From an uncultured Blastocatellia bacterium (GTDB lineage Bacteria > Acidobacteriota > Blastocatellia > HR10), in assembly GCA_937934295.1 (NCBI GenBank), contig CALHAI010000004.1, forward strand, positions 186,001 through 250,000: a stretch of 64,000 bases of DNA. Direction: 5' to 3'. The translations under genes and the position numbers were made by a program. Positions 36,253 to 45,686 of this stretch are shown piece by piece. The notes beneath the pieces were generated by a model. That model was not told the origin of the DNA. It was given only the letters and a program-made list of their open reading frames with translations, and searched no databases. Positions within the stretch are counted from its first letter, which is position 1, and every line of letters begins with the position of its first letter.

Positions 36253-37539
36253 TCATTCATACGTGAGTGCGAGAAGCTCGATTGGATGCATGACGCGAAT
36301 CGAAAGACCGGCGCGTCGCACGCCGCGACGAAGATGCATGAGACATCCGGCATTGCCCGTGAGCACTACGTCAGCACCCGTTCGGCGAAGGTGCTCGAGC
36401 TTGCGATGGAGTAGCCGATCGGCGAGCTCCGGATGGCGCAGATTGTAGATCCCCGCGCTCCCGCAACAGATCTCCGACTCGACCAGGGGGACGAAGGTGA
36501 TACCGGGGATGCGACGGATCAGCTCAAGCGGTGCTGTCGTGACGCGCTGCGCGTGATGGAGATGACACGGCGCATCATAAGTGACTGTGAGCCCCACTGG
36601 GCGCGATCCCGGGCGCAGCCCGATCTCGATGAGATATTCCGAGATGTCGCGCACGCGCGCGGCGAAGGCTCGAGCACGTTCGGCATATTCGGGATCGCCG
36701 GCGAGCAGCTCGCCATATTCCTTGAGCATGGCGCCACAGCCGGCGACGTTGACGACGAGAGCTTCGGCGGCGCAGCGCTCGAAAACGCGAACGTTCCTTC
36801 GCGCGAGAGCGCGCGCCGTCTCAAGCTCTCCGGCGTGAGCATGTAGGGCGCCGCAGCAGACCTGATCCGGCGGGTCCTCGACCTCGCAGCCGTGCGCCAT
36901 CAGGACCTCTTTCGTCGCGCGATTCGTCTGCTCGAAGAGTTCACGGGCGACACAGCCCGCGAAGAAGGCGACGCGCCGCCCTTCGCCTCGCGCTGAGGCA
37001 GACGGCGAGGGCCGACGCTCGCGCGGAAGCGTGAAGATCGAGTCCGCTTCGGGTGAGGTCGCCAGGAGCAGTTCGAGAGCGAGCTTCAGGCGGGCCGGGA
37101 GAAGTCCCCCTTCCGCCAACCTTCGAGCGAAAGGGCGACGCCGCAGCCATCGGGTCGGAGCGAAGATCCACCGCAGGCGCATCGGCGACGTGAAGACGTG
37201 GTTCAGAAGGAACCGCGCGCCCCGTTGTCCGAGCGTCAGGCGTTCACGCGCGAGATCGGCGCGCATCGCCTCAAGCACTCGCCCGTATCGCACGCCCGAA
37301 GGGCACACCGTCTCGCACGCGCGACAACCCAGACAGAGGTCGATGTGGCGCGCGAGCGCTTCGGAGGTCATCGGCAGGCGTCCTTCAGCGACCGCTCGCA
37401 TGAGATAGAGGCGGCCGCGCGGGGAATCATTCTCGTCACCGAGCTGCAGATATGTCGGACACGCGCTCAGGCAGAGCCCGCAATGGATGCACGCCAGCAA
37501 CTTCTCCGCTTCATGAGCGAGCGCCCGGGCGACCGCCAT
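36253..37539 (-). CDS. glcF: Glycolate oxidase iron-sulfur subunit
   Basis: 428 residues. Electron-transfer subunit of the membrane-associated glycolate (2-hydroxyacid) oxidase. Two 4Fe-4S ferredoxin motifs are visible: CIHCGLCLSACP near residue 17 and CLGCRACETVCP near residue 70. Two CCG-type domains with ...GCVARELFEQTN, DQVCCGALHAHAGE and ESEICCGSAGIYNLRHPELA bind a further cluster. It lies 19 bases after glcE. Confidence 0.92.
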   Translation of the reverse strand: MAVARALAHEAEKLLACIHCGLCLSACPTYLQLGDENDSPRGRLYLMRAVAEGRLPMTSEALARHIDLCLGCRACETVCPSGVRYGRVLEAMRADLARERLTLGQRGARFLLNHVFTSPMRLRWIFAPTRWLRRRPFARRLAEGGLLPARLKLALELLLATSPEADSIFTLPRERRPSPSASARGEGRRVAFFAGCVARELFEQTNRATKEVLMAHGCEVEDPPDQVCCGALHAHAGELETARALARRNVRVFERCAAEALVVNVAGCGAMLKEYGELLAGDPEYAERARAFAARVRDISEYLIEIGLRPGSRPVGLTVTYDAPCHLHHAQRVTTAPLELIRRIPGITFVPLVESEICCGSAGIYNLRHPELADRLLHRKLEHLRRTGADVVLTGNAGCLMHLRRGVRRAGLSIRVMHPIELLALTYE

Positions 37540-37557
37540 GACTGTTTCTCTCCCTCC

Positions 37558-38892
37558 TTATAAGCCCGCGACGAATCGGCCTGGGCTCAAGATGCGCTTC
37601 GGGTCGAATGCGTGCTTGAGCGCCCGCATGAGCGGGAGGCTCGCGCCCACCTCGCCCCATACGTCCACGCGCCGCTTTATCTCCGGCGGCGCGTGTTCGA
37701 CGATCACTCGTCCCCGATGCGCTGCCCACATCGTTCGGAGGTGACGGATCGCCTGCACGACCAAAGAGAGCGTGGGTTCATCTTCGATCGGCAGCTTCCC
37801 CCCGATGTGGACGATGCCTGTTCCCGGCTGCGCGAGAATGTGGAGCCGAGCGAGCGTCTCGCCCAACGCCCGCTCGCCCGCGCAGAAGGCTTCGACCGTG
37901 CGCGCGGGGAGCACGCTGAGCCGAAGCCGAAGGTCAGTCGAGAGGAGTCGGTGGAGTCGGCCGAGCTTCTCCCAGATCGAGCGACTCGCCTCATCCCTGA
38001 GTTCGACAAACTCCAGCGAGAGCGAACGCGCGAGCGCTTTCACGCGCTCCACTTGGTAGACGACGGCCGGAGCCATTTCGAGAAATCGCGCAAGAAGCGC
38101 TTTCCGCGGATAGTCGGGGAGAAGAGCGGACATCGCTTCCTCATTGGCGAGCACCAGGGCTGCCGGGAGAAGCTCTGACTGGAGAATCTGGCGCGCGCCG
38201 GACTCAAGCCGCTCCCACTCCGAGTCGAGGAAGAGGCTCGTCGCCTCGGCCTCTGGATATGGACGGAGTTTGAAGTGCACGCGCACGAGAACGCCGAGTG
38301 TCCCGAAGCTTCCAACGAAGAGTTTGTTGAGATCGTAGCCAGTGACGTTCTTGACGACGCGTCCGCCCGCGCGAATGCGCGTTCCATCCGCTTGCACGAC
38401 CTCCAGGCCAATGACCGAGTCGCGCGGTCGTCCGTAGCCGTGACGCAGGGGGCCGAAGTCATCGGCCGCCGCGATGCCCCCCAATGTCGCGCGGTTCGCA
38501 TCGGGAGGATCGAAGGGCAGCCATTGCCGATGCGGCAGAGCTGCTCGATTGAACGCCTCCAGCGCGCATCCGGCCTCGACGCTCGCCGTGAGATCGGCCG
38601 GTTCATACTCCAGGATGCGCGTCATGCGGCGCGTCGAGAGGAGGATGTCTGCGCGTTCCAAGAGATTGCCGAACGAGAGACGACGACCCGACCCCATCGG
38701 GACCACGGCCAGCTCCTGCGCATGCGCCAGGCGAAGGATGGCGGCAACCTCCTCGCTCGTCCCCGGGAAGACGACGAACGAGGGGTGCCGATCGTCAATC
38801 GCATAGGCCTCCGGGGCCGGGCGAAGGACATTCGCCTCTCCCACGATGGAGACTAATTCCTGCTCTATCCTGTCCGCTCCTTGAAGCGTCAC
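37558..38892 (-). CDS. glcE: Glycolate oxidase FAD-binding subunit GlcE
   Basis: 444 residues. FAD-binding (PCMH-type) subunit of glycolate oxidase: VVPMGSGRRLSFGN near residue 70, ASVEAGCALEAFN, LGGIAAADDFGPLRHGYGRPRDSVIGLEVV, and GRVVKNVTGYDLNKLFVGSFGTLGVLVRV, as in GlcE and other FAD-linked oxidases. It is somewhat longer than E. coli GlcE (350). It starts 9 bases after glcD. Confidence 0.9.
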   Translation of the reverse strand: MTLQGADRIEQELVSIVGEANVLRPAPEAYAIDDRHPSFVVFPGTSEEVAAILRLAHAQELAVVPMGSGRRLSFGNLLERADILLSTRRMTRILEYEPADLTASVEAGCALEAFNRAALPHRQWLPFDPPDANRATLGGIAAADDFGPLRHGYGRPRDSVIGLEVVQADGTRIRAGGRVVKNVTGYDLNKLFVGSFGTLGVLVRVHFKLRPYPEAEATSLFLDSEWERLESGARQILQSELLPAALVLANEEAMSALLPDYPRKALLARFLEMAPAVVYQVERVKALARSLSLEFVELRDEASRSIWEKLGRLHRLLSTDLRLRLSVLPARTVEAFCAGERALGETLARLHILAQPGTGIVHIGGKLPIEDEPTLSLVVQAIRHLRTMWAAHRGRVIVEHAPPEIKRRVDVWGEVGASLPLMRALKHAFDPKRILSPGRFVAGL

Positions 38893-38901
38893 CCTTGGCC
38901 T

Positions 38902-40296
38902 TCAAAATGCCCGGCAGCGCCGCACGGGGAGGACCTTGCCGGGATTGCAGAGCCCTTCCGGATCGAACACGGCGCGCACGCGCGCCATCGCCTCCAGATC
39001 GTCGTCGGTGAAGACGAGGGGCATATAGGCGATCTTGTCCAAACCGATGCCGTGCTCCCCGGTGAGCGTGCCGCCAACGCGCACGCAGAGTTCCATGATC
39101 TCGCGGCAAGCCTCTTTCACGCGCCGCACTTCGTCCGAATCCCTCCCGTCGAAGCAGATGTTCGGATGCAGGTTGCCATCACCCGCGTGGAAGACGTTCG
39201 CCATGCGAAGGCCGTATCGAGCGGCGATGCGATAGACCTCGGGCAGGACTTCAGGGAGCGTGCTGCGCGGGATCACGGCATCCTGCACCATGAGGTCGGG
39301 GCTGATTCGCCCGAGCGCGCCGAAAGCACCCTTGCGGCCGGCCCATAGGCGCGCGCGCTCGGCCTCATCGCGCGCGACGATGACCTGGCGCGCGCCATTT
39401 GTGCGACAGAGCTCGACGATGCGCTCGGCTTCATGTTCGACGCTCGCCGCCAGTCCATCCAACTCGATGAGCAATACGGCTGCGGCATCCGTTGGGAGAC
39501 CCGCGGCATACACGGAGGCTTCGACGGCTTCGATCGTGGCGCGATCCATCATCTCCAAAGCCGAGGGCAAAATCCCAGCGGCGATGATCGCCGAGACGGC
39601 GCGACTGGTGTCCTCTACGCTCAGGAAGTCGGCGAGCAAGGTCTTCACCGCTTGAGGTTGTCGCGTGAGGCGGACGGTGATCTTCGTCACGATCCCGAAC
39701 GTCCCTTCGGAGCCGACGAAGAGACCGAGCAGATCGTAGCCCACGGCGTCCGTCCCATGACCGCCGAGCGTCACGACTTCTCCGTTGGGCAGGACGACAT
39801 CGAGCCCGAGGACGTGATGAACAGTCATGCCGTACTTCAAGCAGTGCGGGCCGCCGGCGTTCTCCGCGACATTACCGCCCAGCGTGCAGGCCATTTGGCT
39901 GGAGGGATCCGGTGCGTAGAAATACCCGGCATCGGCCACCGCGCGCGTGAGCATCAGATTGATCACTCCCGGCTCCACGACGGCGAGTCGGTTCGCGTAA
40001 TCGATCTCCAGGATATGATTCATCCGAGCGAGTTCGAGGATCACCCCGCCCTCAACGGCGACGGCTCCGCCACTTAATCCCGTGCCCGCTCCACGCGCGA
40101 GGAAGGGAACGCGATGTCGCCAGAGGACCTTGACGATGCCCACGACTTCTTCGGCCGATTCTGGGAAGACGACGGCCGCCGGAGGATGCTTGTGAATACT
40201 CAGCCCGTCGCACTCATAGGCGAGCAGCCGTTCGGGATCGGTGAGGACATCCTCCCTCCCCACGATCTCTTGCAATTCGGCGATCCACGAAGCCAT
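38902..40296 (-). CDS. glcD: Glycolate oxidase catalytic FAD subunit GlcD
   Basis: 464 residues. Oxidises glycolate (or D-lactate-like hydroxyacids) to the 2-oxoacid. The PCMH FAD domain has FLARGAGTGLSGGAV near residue 72 and ACTLGGNVAENAGGPHCLKYG near residue 130; the C-terminal domain ends with FHAGDGNLHPNICFDGRD and GGTLTGEHGIGLDK, the usual GlcD signatures. The ATG at 40296 follows GGGGGAGATCTGCTC. The order D-E-F is canonical. Confidence 0.94.
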   Translation of the reverse strand: MASWIAELQEIVGREDVLTDPERLLAYECDGLSIHKHPPAAVVFPESAEEVVGIVKVLWRHRVPFLARGAGTGLSGGAVAVEGGVILELARMNHILEIDYANRLAVVEPGVINLMLTRAVADAGYFYAPDPSSQMACTLGGNVAENAGGPHCLKYGMTVHHVLGLDVVLPNGEVVTLGGHGTDAVGYDLLGLFVGSEGTFGIVTKITVRLTRQPQAVKTLLADFLSVEDTSRAVSAIIAAGILPSALEMMDRATIEAVEASVYAAGLPTDAAAVLLIELDGLAASVEHEAERIVELCRTNGARQVIVARDEAERARLWAGRKGAFGALGRISPDLMVQDAVIPRSTLPEVLPEVYRIAARYGLRMANVFHAGDGNLHPNICFDGRDSDEVRRVKEACREIMELCVRVGGTLTGEHGIGLDKIAYMPLVFTDDDLEAMARVRAVFDPEGLCNPGKVLPVRRCRAF

Positions 40297-40345
40297 GAGC
40301 AGATCTCCCCCACGCGACCTCAGGCCGTCCTTGTGTGAGGCATTC

Positions 40346-40375
40346 AGCATAGCGCAGGGGGCGAGGGCCAGCCAA
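40346..40375 (-). promoter_or_regulatory. Sigma70 promoter for the glcDEF unit
   Basis: TTGGCT (40375-40370) and TATGCT (40351-40346) on the minus strand are 18 bases apart, upstream of glcD and downstream of the pyrB stop at 40409. The leader is about 45 bases. Confidence 0.58.
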
Positions 40376-40408
40376 GTCCAGGCATCGGCGTCAGCGACTC
40401 TCTTGGGG

Positions 40409-41428
40409 TCACGCGGGCGTTCCGCCCATGAGGAGATAGAGGACGGCCATGCGCACAGCGACGCCGTTAGCGACCTGATCGAGGATGAGCGAATGTGGAC
40501 CATCGGCGACGTCGGAGGCGATCTCGATCCCCCGATTCATCGGTCCCGGATGCAAGATGATGGCATCCTCCTTCGCCCATCGCAGCCGCTCGCGCGTGAG
40601 ACCGAAGCGAAAGGCATATTCCTTGAGAGAGGGGAAGAAGCACTCCTTCTGCCGCTCGAGCTGAATGCGCAGCACCATGACGACGTCGGCACCGTCGAGC
40701 GCCTCTTCGATCCTCGACGCGACGTAGAGGCCGTCAGGGACCAACTGCTCGTAATACGGGGGCACGAGCGTTTGCGGGCCGCTCACCCACACGCTCGCCC
40801 CGAGCTTCGTCAGCAGATAGATGTTCGAGCGCGCGACGCGACTGTGTAGGAGATCGCCGATGATGGCGACCTTCAGTCCGGCGATCCGCCCCTTTCGCTC
40901 GCGGATCGTGAAGGCGTCCAGCAGCGCTTGCGTGGGGTGCTCATGCGCCCCATCGCCGGCGTTGATGACGGGGATGGGAAGCTGGCGCGCGAGCTGATGC
41001 GGGACGCCGGCCATCGAGTGGCGCACGACGAGGGCATCAATGGCCATCGCTTCCAGCGTCCGCACCGTATCGAGCAACGTCTCCCCCTTCATCATGCTGC
41101 TCGTCGTCGTGGCGATGCTGACCGTATCCGCCGAAAGACGTTTGGCCGCCAGCTCGAAGCTCGTGCGCGTGCGCGTCGAGGGTTCGAAGAAGAGATTCAC
41201 AACCGTCTTCCCGCGCAGCGTGGGGACCTTTTTGACCTCGCGCTCGGAGACCTCCTTGAACGCCTCGGCCGTGTCCAGGATCAAGAGGATCTCCTCGGGA
41301 TCGAGCTCGCGAATGCCGAGCAGGTCTTTCCGCTTGAGGCGCGCTCGCGGATGCGCGGAGGGAAGTCCGGCGCGCTCGGACAGTTCGCGCGACGCCTCGT
41401 GCCACTCCCCCTCTGAGTCAGGCATCAT
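40409..41428 (-). CDS. pyrB: Aspartate carbamoyltransferase
   Basis: 339 residues (337 if the second ATG at 41422, or 338 from 41425, is used). Condenses carbamoyl phosphate and aspartate in pyrimidine synthesis. Carbamoyl phosphate site [13 protein letters not shown] near residue 78; [23 protein letters not shown] near residue 160; [12 protein letters not shown] near residue 293. The start overlaps the pyrR stop by several bases, so the two are translationally coupled. No pyrI regulatory chain is visible. pyrC is 20 kb away on the other strand. Confidence 0.95.
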   Translation of the reverse strand: MMPDSEGEWHEASRELSERAGLPSAHPRARLKRKDLLGIRELDPEEILLILDTAEAFKEVSEREVKKVPTLRGKTVVNLFFEPSTRTRTSFELAAKRLSADTVSIATTTSSMMKGETLLDTVRTLEAMAIDALVVRHSMAGVPHQLARQLPIPVINAGDGAHEHPTQALLDAFTIRERKGRIAGLKVAIIGDLLHSRVARSNIYLLTKLGASVWVSGPQTLVPPYYEQLVPDGLYVASRIEEALDGADVVMVLRIQLERQKECFFPSLKEYAFRFGLTRERLRWAKEDAIILHPGPMNRGIEIASDVADGPHSLILDQVANGVAVRMAVLYLLMGGTPA

Positions 41429-41978
41429 CGGCCGACTCTCTCTCCAGCAGAAGGACTCGATCCTCTCCATCCACCTCGCGGAGCAGGACCTTGATGATCT
41501 CGTTCCGCTCGGTCGGGATCATGCGCCCTACGAAATCCGCCTGAATCGGCAGCTCGCGATGGCCGCGATCCACGAGCACAGCCAACCGCACGCGATCCGG
41601 TCGCCCGTAGTCCATGAGGTGATCGAGCGCCGCGCGGATCGTTCGCCCCGTGTAGAGCACATCATCCACGAGCACGATGACGCGGCCCGTGATGTCGCGC
41701 GGCAGCTCGCTCGTCTTCACCACCGGATGAGGCGCGATGCGACTCAGGTCATCCCGATAGAAGGTGATGTCCAGAATGCCGACCGGGAGATCGCGCGCAT
41801 ATCGTTGCCGCAGGATCTCCGCCAGACGGAGGGCGAGCGGCACACCCCGCGTGCGAATGCCGACGAGCATCAGCTTGTCGGTCGCGGGCTCGGACGCTGC
41901 GATCTCCGCGGCCAACCGCTCGAGCGCTCGTTCGATCTCGTCCGCCGTCATCAGCAGTGCTTTCTCTCGCGCGCTCAT
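41418..41978 (-). CDS. pyrR: Pyrimidine regulatory protein PyrR / uracil phosphoribosyltransferase
   Basis: 186 residues. Binds UMP/UTP and controls pyr mRNA, and can also make UMP from uracil and PRPP. The PRPP loop is [17 protein letters not shown] near residue 100, and [17 protein letters not shown] near residue 138 is the usual PyrR block. It overlaps the DUF3108 gene by four bases (ATGA), so there is no room for the classical PyrR-binding attenuator directly upstream of pyrR or pyrB. Confidence 0.94.
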   Translation of the reverse strand: MSAREKALLMTADEIERALERLAAEIAASEPATDKLMLVGIRTRGVPLALRLAEILRQRYARDLPVGILDITFYRDDLSRIAPHPVVKTSELPRDITGRVIVLVDDVLYTGRTIRAALDHLMDYGRPDRVRLAVLVDRGHRELPIQADFVGRMIPTERNEIIKVLLREVDGEDRVLLLERESADDA

Positions 41979-42820
41979 CGGGCTCGCTCCACAAGAAAGA
42001 GAGTGGCCGATGATCCCCCCCTCGGCTCTTGGCTCACGGTCGCCTCCGTCGCCATCTCGACCAGCTCGACGCGAATCTCTCCGAGCCCCTCCTCAGCCGT
42101 GATCATCAAAGGCACGCGTCGTTCATCGGCAGAGAGCCAGATGCGTAGGCGAGGCGTCTCGGCCGCTTTCTCCCCCGCAGCATCCACGCGCACCGCGATC
42201 TCAATCGCCTCGAAACGTCCGAGGCGCGTCTCGATCAAGGTCCGTGCGCCAACGTCGGCGTGAACGAGAAAGCGCCTTCTCTCGCTCAAGAGGGAGAACC
42301 GATGGCGGTCCCCCGGCCGAAGCGGAAGCGTGCGCAGATGGTAGAGGAAAGCAACGACATCCCGCGTCTCCGGGGAGATCGCGATCGTTCGCCCGGTGCT
42401 CAAGCGCGCGACCCCACGCCGATGATCGAGCGCGATTGTGAGGTCCGTGCGCCGAGCGCCCTCTCGTCGCAAGTGTTCCACGCGATAGGGGAGCCCAGTC
42501 TTCGGGTCCACGTAGGAGGTCCATTGCTCATCAAGGGCTTTCACCAACGTCCGTACGGGGCCGACCGTAGCGGCGCGTAATTCCAAATGCACGCCCGAAC
42601 GGTCGAAGAAGTGCCCCAGCGCTTTCACCGCCAGCGTCATCTCCCCGGCGACCAGATAGGATGCCCACGAGATCGTGTACCTCAGGCGCTCGCCAATGGG
42701 GAAGGAAAGCCCATCCGAGGAAACAGCAGAGCGTCCGGACGTGGCGAGCGCTGCCGAAAACATGAGGGCGCTCACCACGAGGGCCAGATCTTTCGCCCTC
42801 CTCGCCGTGCGCGGTCTCAT
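41975..42820 (-). CDS. Exported DUF3108 protein
   Basis: 281 residues. Signal peptide ~1-30. The body follows the DUF3108 pattern: FPIGERLRYTISWASYLVAGEMTLAV near residue 41, LDEQWTSYVDPKTGLPYRVEHLRREG near residue 92, and TRLGRFEAIEIAVRVDA near residue 208, ending in RIWLSADERRVPLMITAEEGLGEIRVEL. This family is a periplasmic beta-barrel-like fold of unknown role. It sits between pnp and pyrR with a 27-base gap and a four-base overlap respectively. Confidence 0.85.
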   Translation of the reverse strand: MRPRTARRAKDLALVVSALMFSAALATSGRSAVSSDGLSFPIGERLRYTISWASYLVAGEMTLAVKALGHFFDRSGVHLELRAATVGPVRTLVKALDEQWTSYVDPKTGLPYRVEHLRREGARRTDLTIALDHRRGVARLSTGRTIAISPETRDVVAFLYHLRTLPLRPGDRHRFSLLSERRRFLVHADVGARTLIETRLGRFEAIEIAVRVDAAGEKAAETPRLRIWLSADERRVPLMITAEEGLGEIRVELVEMATEATVSQEPRGGSSATLFLVERAR

Positions 42821-42847
42821 GCGCTCACTCCGCCCTGATCGCGACCC

Positions 42848-45007
42848 TCATCGTCGAGGCCGACGGGAGCGATCTTCCGTTCGGGATCGCTCCTCCGCGC
42901 GCTTGCGCGGCGAGCGGTCCTGCTCCATCAGGAGCGCCTTGCGGCTCAGTCGGATGCGCCCCATGCCATCATTGGCGATGCATTTGACCTTGATGATGTC
43001 CCCCTCCTTGAGCACCTCGCGAATGTCCCGCACGCGATGCGGAGCGACCTCCGAGATGTGCAGGAGCGCTTCCGTTCCCGGGATGATCTCGACGAAGGCG
43101 CCGAATTCGGTCAGGCGGGAGACGCGGCCGACGTAGGTCTTGCCGACTTCGATCTCCATCGTGAGGTCGCGAATGAGCTGCATGGCTTGATCGGCCGCCT
43201 CCTTATTCGTCGAAGCGATATGCACGTGCCCATCATCGAGGATATCGATCTTGCACCCGGTCTTGTCCACGATGCTGCGGATGACCTTCCCTCCGGGGCC
43301 GATCACATCGCGCACCTTCTCGGGCGGGATCTGCATGGTGAAGATGCGTGGGGCATAGGGGCTGATGTCCGGCCGCGGCTGGGCAATCGTCTGTTCCATC
43401 TTGTCCAGGATCACCATGCGCGCTTCCTTCGCTTGCTCCAACGCTTGAGAGAGGATCTCGGCATCCACGCCCTTGATCTTGATGTCCATCTGCAGGGCCG
43501 TGATCCCCTGGCGCGTGCCGGCGACCTTGAAGTCCATATCTCCGTAGTGATCCTCAGCCCCCGCGATGTCGGTCAGGATCGCGTACTTGTCCTCCTCCAT
43601 GACCAAGCCCATGGCGATCCCGGCCACATGCGCTTTGATCGGCACGCCGGCATCCATGAGGGAGAGGCTTCCGCCGCAGACGGTCGCCATCGAGGAGGAT
43701 CCATTTGATTCGGTGATCTCCGAGACGACGCGAATGATATAGGGCCAAGCCTCCTCCGACGGCAGGACCGGTTCCAACGCTCGATGGGCCAGCGCACCAT
43801 GTCCGATCTCACGTCGGCTCGGTGCCCCCAAGCGCGCCACTTCGCCCACGCAGAACGGGGGGAAGTTGTAGTTGAGCATAAAGCGCCGCTCGATCTCCCC
43901 AAACTCCAAACTGTCCAGGTACTGAATGTCCTCCCGGGTGCCGAGCGTCGTCGTCACCAGCGCCTGCGTCTCCCCGCGCGTGAAGAGCGCGCTGCCGTGC
44001 GTGCGCGGCAGCAATCCCACCTCGCATTCGATCGGGCGAATCTCCGTGAACCGACGCCCATCGGGACGACGTCGGTGGATGAGAATGTCCTCGCGGAAGA
44101 AGCGTTCGCGGAGGAACTCGAAGGCGCGTGCCGTCATCTCGCGCTGGTCCTCGGGCGCCGCCTCTAGGATCCGCTGCCGAAGTTGTGTGAGTGCCTCCTG
44201 GCTCTCCCGCTTCGTCTTCGTGGTGACATCGAGCGCCTGACGCAGCTCCGCACCCCAGGTCGCTTCCACCGCGCGCAGGAGCTCCTCATCGAGCACCGGC
44301 GGGATGACCTCGCGCTTACGGATGCTCAACTTCTCGCCGAGCGCCTTCTGCCAGGCACACAGCTTCTTGATCTCCGAGTGAGCGAAGACGAGCGCCTCGA
44401 CGATGACTTCCTCCGGCACTTCCTTGGCGCCGCACTCGACCATCACGAGGGCGTCTTCCGTGCCTGCGACGACGAGATTCAACCGCGACTGCCGCGTCTG
44501 TTCATAAGTGGGGTTCAGGACGTAATGGTTGTCGATCAAACCGACGCGGACGCCTCCGACCGGCTCGAAGAAGGGGATGTCCGAGAGGTAGAGCGCGGCC
44601 GAAGCGCCCGTGATCCCCAGGATGTCAGGATCATAGTCCGTATCGGCGGAGACGACCAGCGCGATGATCTGCGTCTCACAGCGGTAGCCGTCAGGGAAGA
44701 GCGGTCGCAAGGGCCGATCAATCAAGCGGCTCGTGAGGACCTCCTTCTCCGTCGGTCGCCCCTCGCGGCGATAGTAGTTGCCGGGGATTCGCCCGGCCGC
44801 ATAGTTGTTCTCGCGATAGTCTACCGTGAGAGGGAGGAAATCGCCCTCCTCGCGCGGCTCCTTCTCGGCTACCGCCGTCACCAGCACGATCGTGTCCCCG
44901 AGACGAATGAGCACCGCCCCATCGGCCTGTCGGGCGATCCGCCCCGCCTCCAGAGTGATTCGCTTCCCGCCAATTTCAATGGAATCGCTCAGAACCATCG
45001 TCTTCAT
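42848..45007 (-). CDS. pnp: Polyribonucleotide nucleotidyltransferase (PNPase)
   Basis: 719 residues, the family norm. Phosphorolytic 3'-5' RNA exonuclease of the degradosome. Two RNase PH domains (1-~220 and ~310-540) with the active-site block DAGVPIKAHVAGIAMGL, then a KH domain (DVIGPGGKVIRSIVDKTGCKIDI near residue 565) and an S1 domain (GKTYVGRVSRLTEFGAFVEIIPGTEALLHISE near residue 628). The last ~25 residues are an Arg-rich tail (SPRKRAEERSRTEDRSRRPRR). rpsO lies 238 bases upstream. Confidence 0.97.
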   Translation of the reverse strand: MKTMVLSDSIEIGGKRITLEAGRIARQADGAVLIRLGDTIVLVTAVAEKEPREEGDFLPLTVDYRENNYAAGRIPGNYYRREGRPTEKEVLTSRLIDRPLRPLFPDGYRCETQIIALVVSADTDYDPDILGITGASAALYLSDIPFFEPVGGVRVGLIDNHYVLNPTYEQTRQSRLNLVVAGTEDALVMVECGAKEVPEEVIVEALVFAHSEIKKLCAWQKALGEKLSIRKREVIPPVLDEELLRAVEATWGAELRQALDVTTKTKRESQEALTQLRQRILEAAPEDQREMTARAFEFLRERFFREDILIHRRRPDGRRFTEIRPIECEVGLLPRTHGSALFTRGETQALVTTTLGTREDIQYLDSLEFGEIERRFMLNYNFPPFCVGEVARLGAPSRREIGHGALAHRALEPVLPSEEAWPYIIRVVSEITESNGSSSMATVCGGSLSLMDAGVPIKAHVAGIAMGLVMEEDKYAILTDIAGAEDHYGDMDFKVAGTRQGITALQMDIKIKGVDAEILSQALEQAKEARMVILDKMEQTIAQPRPDISPYAPRIFTMQIPPEKVRDVIGPGGKVIRSIVDKTGCKIDILDDGHVHIASTNKEAADQAMQLIRDLTMEIEVGKTYVGRVSRLTEFGAFVEIIPGTEALLHISEVAPHRVRDIREVLKEGDIIKVKCIANDGMGRIRLSRKALLMEQDRSPRKRAEERSRTEDRSRRPRR

Positions 45008-45245
45008 CCTCGTCTAATGCGCCTCAGGTGAAAAGGTATCGGGTCAGCTCCCGATCGCTCTCCTGCCAGAGCATGGGGAGCTTACCCTTGGCCAAATTTG
45101 TATTGGGAAAGCCACGCCGGCCCTCGAGGCGAAGGAATCACCGAAGGGGACTTCCCGTGATCCGAAGGATCGCGGAATCCCCCACCCTGGATCATGTCCC
45201 ACGTCCGCCTCTTGTTGAGCGTGGCCGTACTGTCGTCGCGTCAAG
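45008..45245 (-). other. rpsO-pnp spacer, no gene found
   Basis: 238 bases on the rpsO-pnp strand. I see no credible ORF or strong promoter. Short hairpins can be drawn on the minus strand, for example GATCC-TTC-GGATC around 45160-45175. In E. coli this leader carries an RNase III site that pnp uses to control itself; a similar role here would be inference. Confidence 0.4.
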
Positions 45246-45515
45246 TCACTTTCTCAACCCGAGCCGGTCAATGAGCTGGTAATAGCGCCGACTGTCGGTT
45301 CGCTTCAGATACTCCAGGAGTCGGCGGCGCTTGCTCACCAGCTTCAATAGCCCCCGGCGCGAGTGATAGTCTTTCTTGTGCGTCTTGAAATGCTCAGTCA
45401 ATTGCGCGATCCGATATGTCAGGATCGCCACTTGCACTTCCGGCGATCCCGTATCGTTCTCGTGCACGCGAAATTTCTCGATCAGCTCGCGTTTGACGTC
45501 CTTCATCAGAGCCAC
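45246..45515 (-). CDS. rpsO: 30S ribosomal protein S15
   Basis: 89 residues, the normal length. Binds the central domain of 16S rRNA. Seen: [57 protein letters not shown], the complete S15 core. The rpsO-pnp order is the widely conserved one. Confidence 0.98.
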   Translation of the reverse strand: MALMKDVKRELIEKFRVHENDTGSPEVQVAILTYRIAQLTEHFKTHKKDYHSRRGLLKLVSKRRRLLEYLKRTDSRRYYQLIDRLGLRK

Positions 45516-45569
45516 AGGCGATGCGCGCCTCCCTCACATTCAAGTTTTTCTTCCTCCTCAAGTTAGGAA

Positions 45570-45598
45570 AGATTAGCACAGAACCGGCGGGAAGTAAA
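45570..45598 (-). promoter_or_regulatory. Sigma70 promoter for rpsO
   Basis: TTTACT (45598-45593) and TAATCT (45575-45570) on the minus strand are 17 bases apart, about 55 bases before rpsO. GAGGAGGAAG in the leader is a strong purine run. Confidence 0.55.
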
Positions 45599-45686
45599 GC
45601 GGCCGCGCGCCAGAAAACGCCGGAGCGCCCTGCTTGCGCCCACAGGCCATGCATGGTAAGGTCTATCGCGTTCCTTCGCGCGGACG

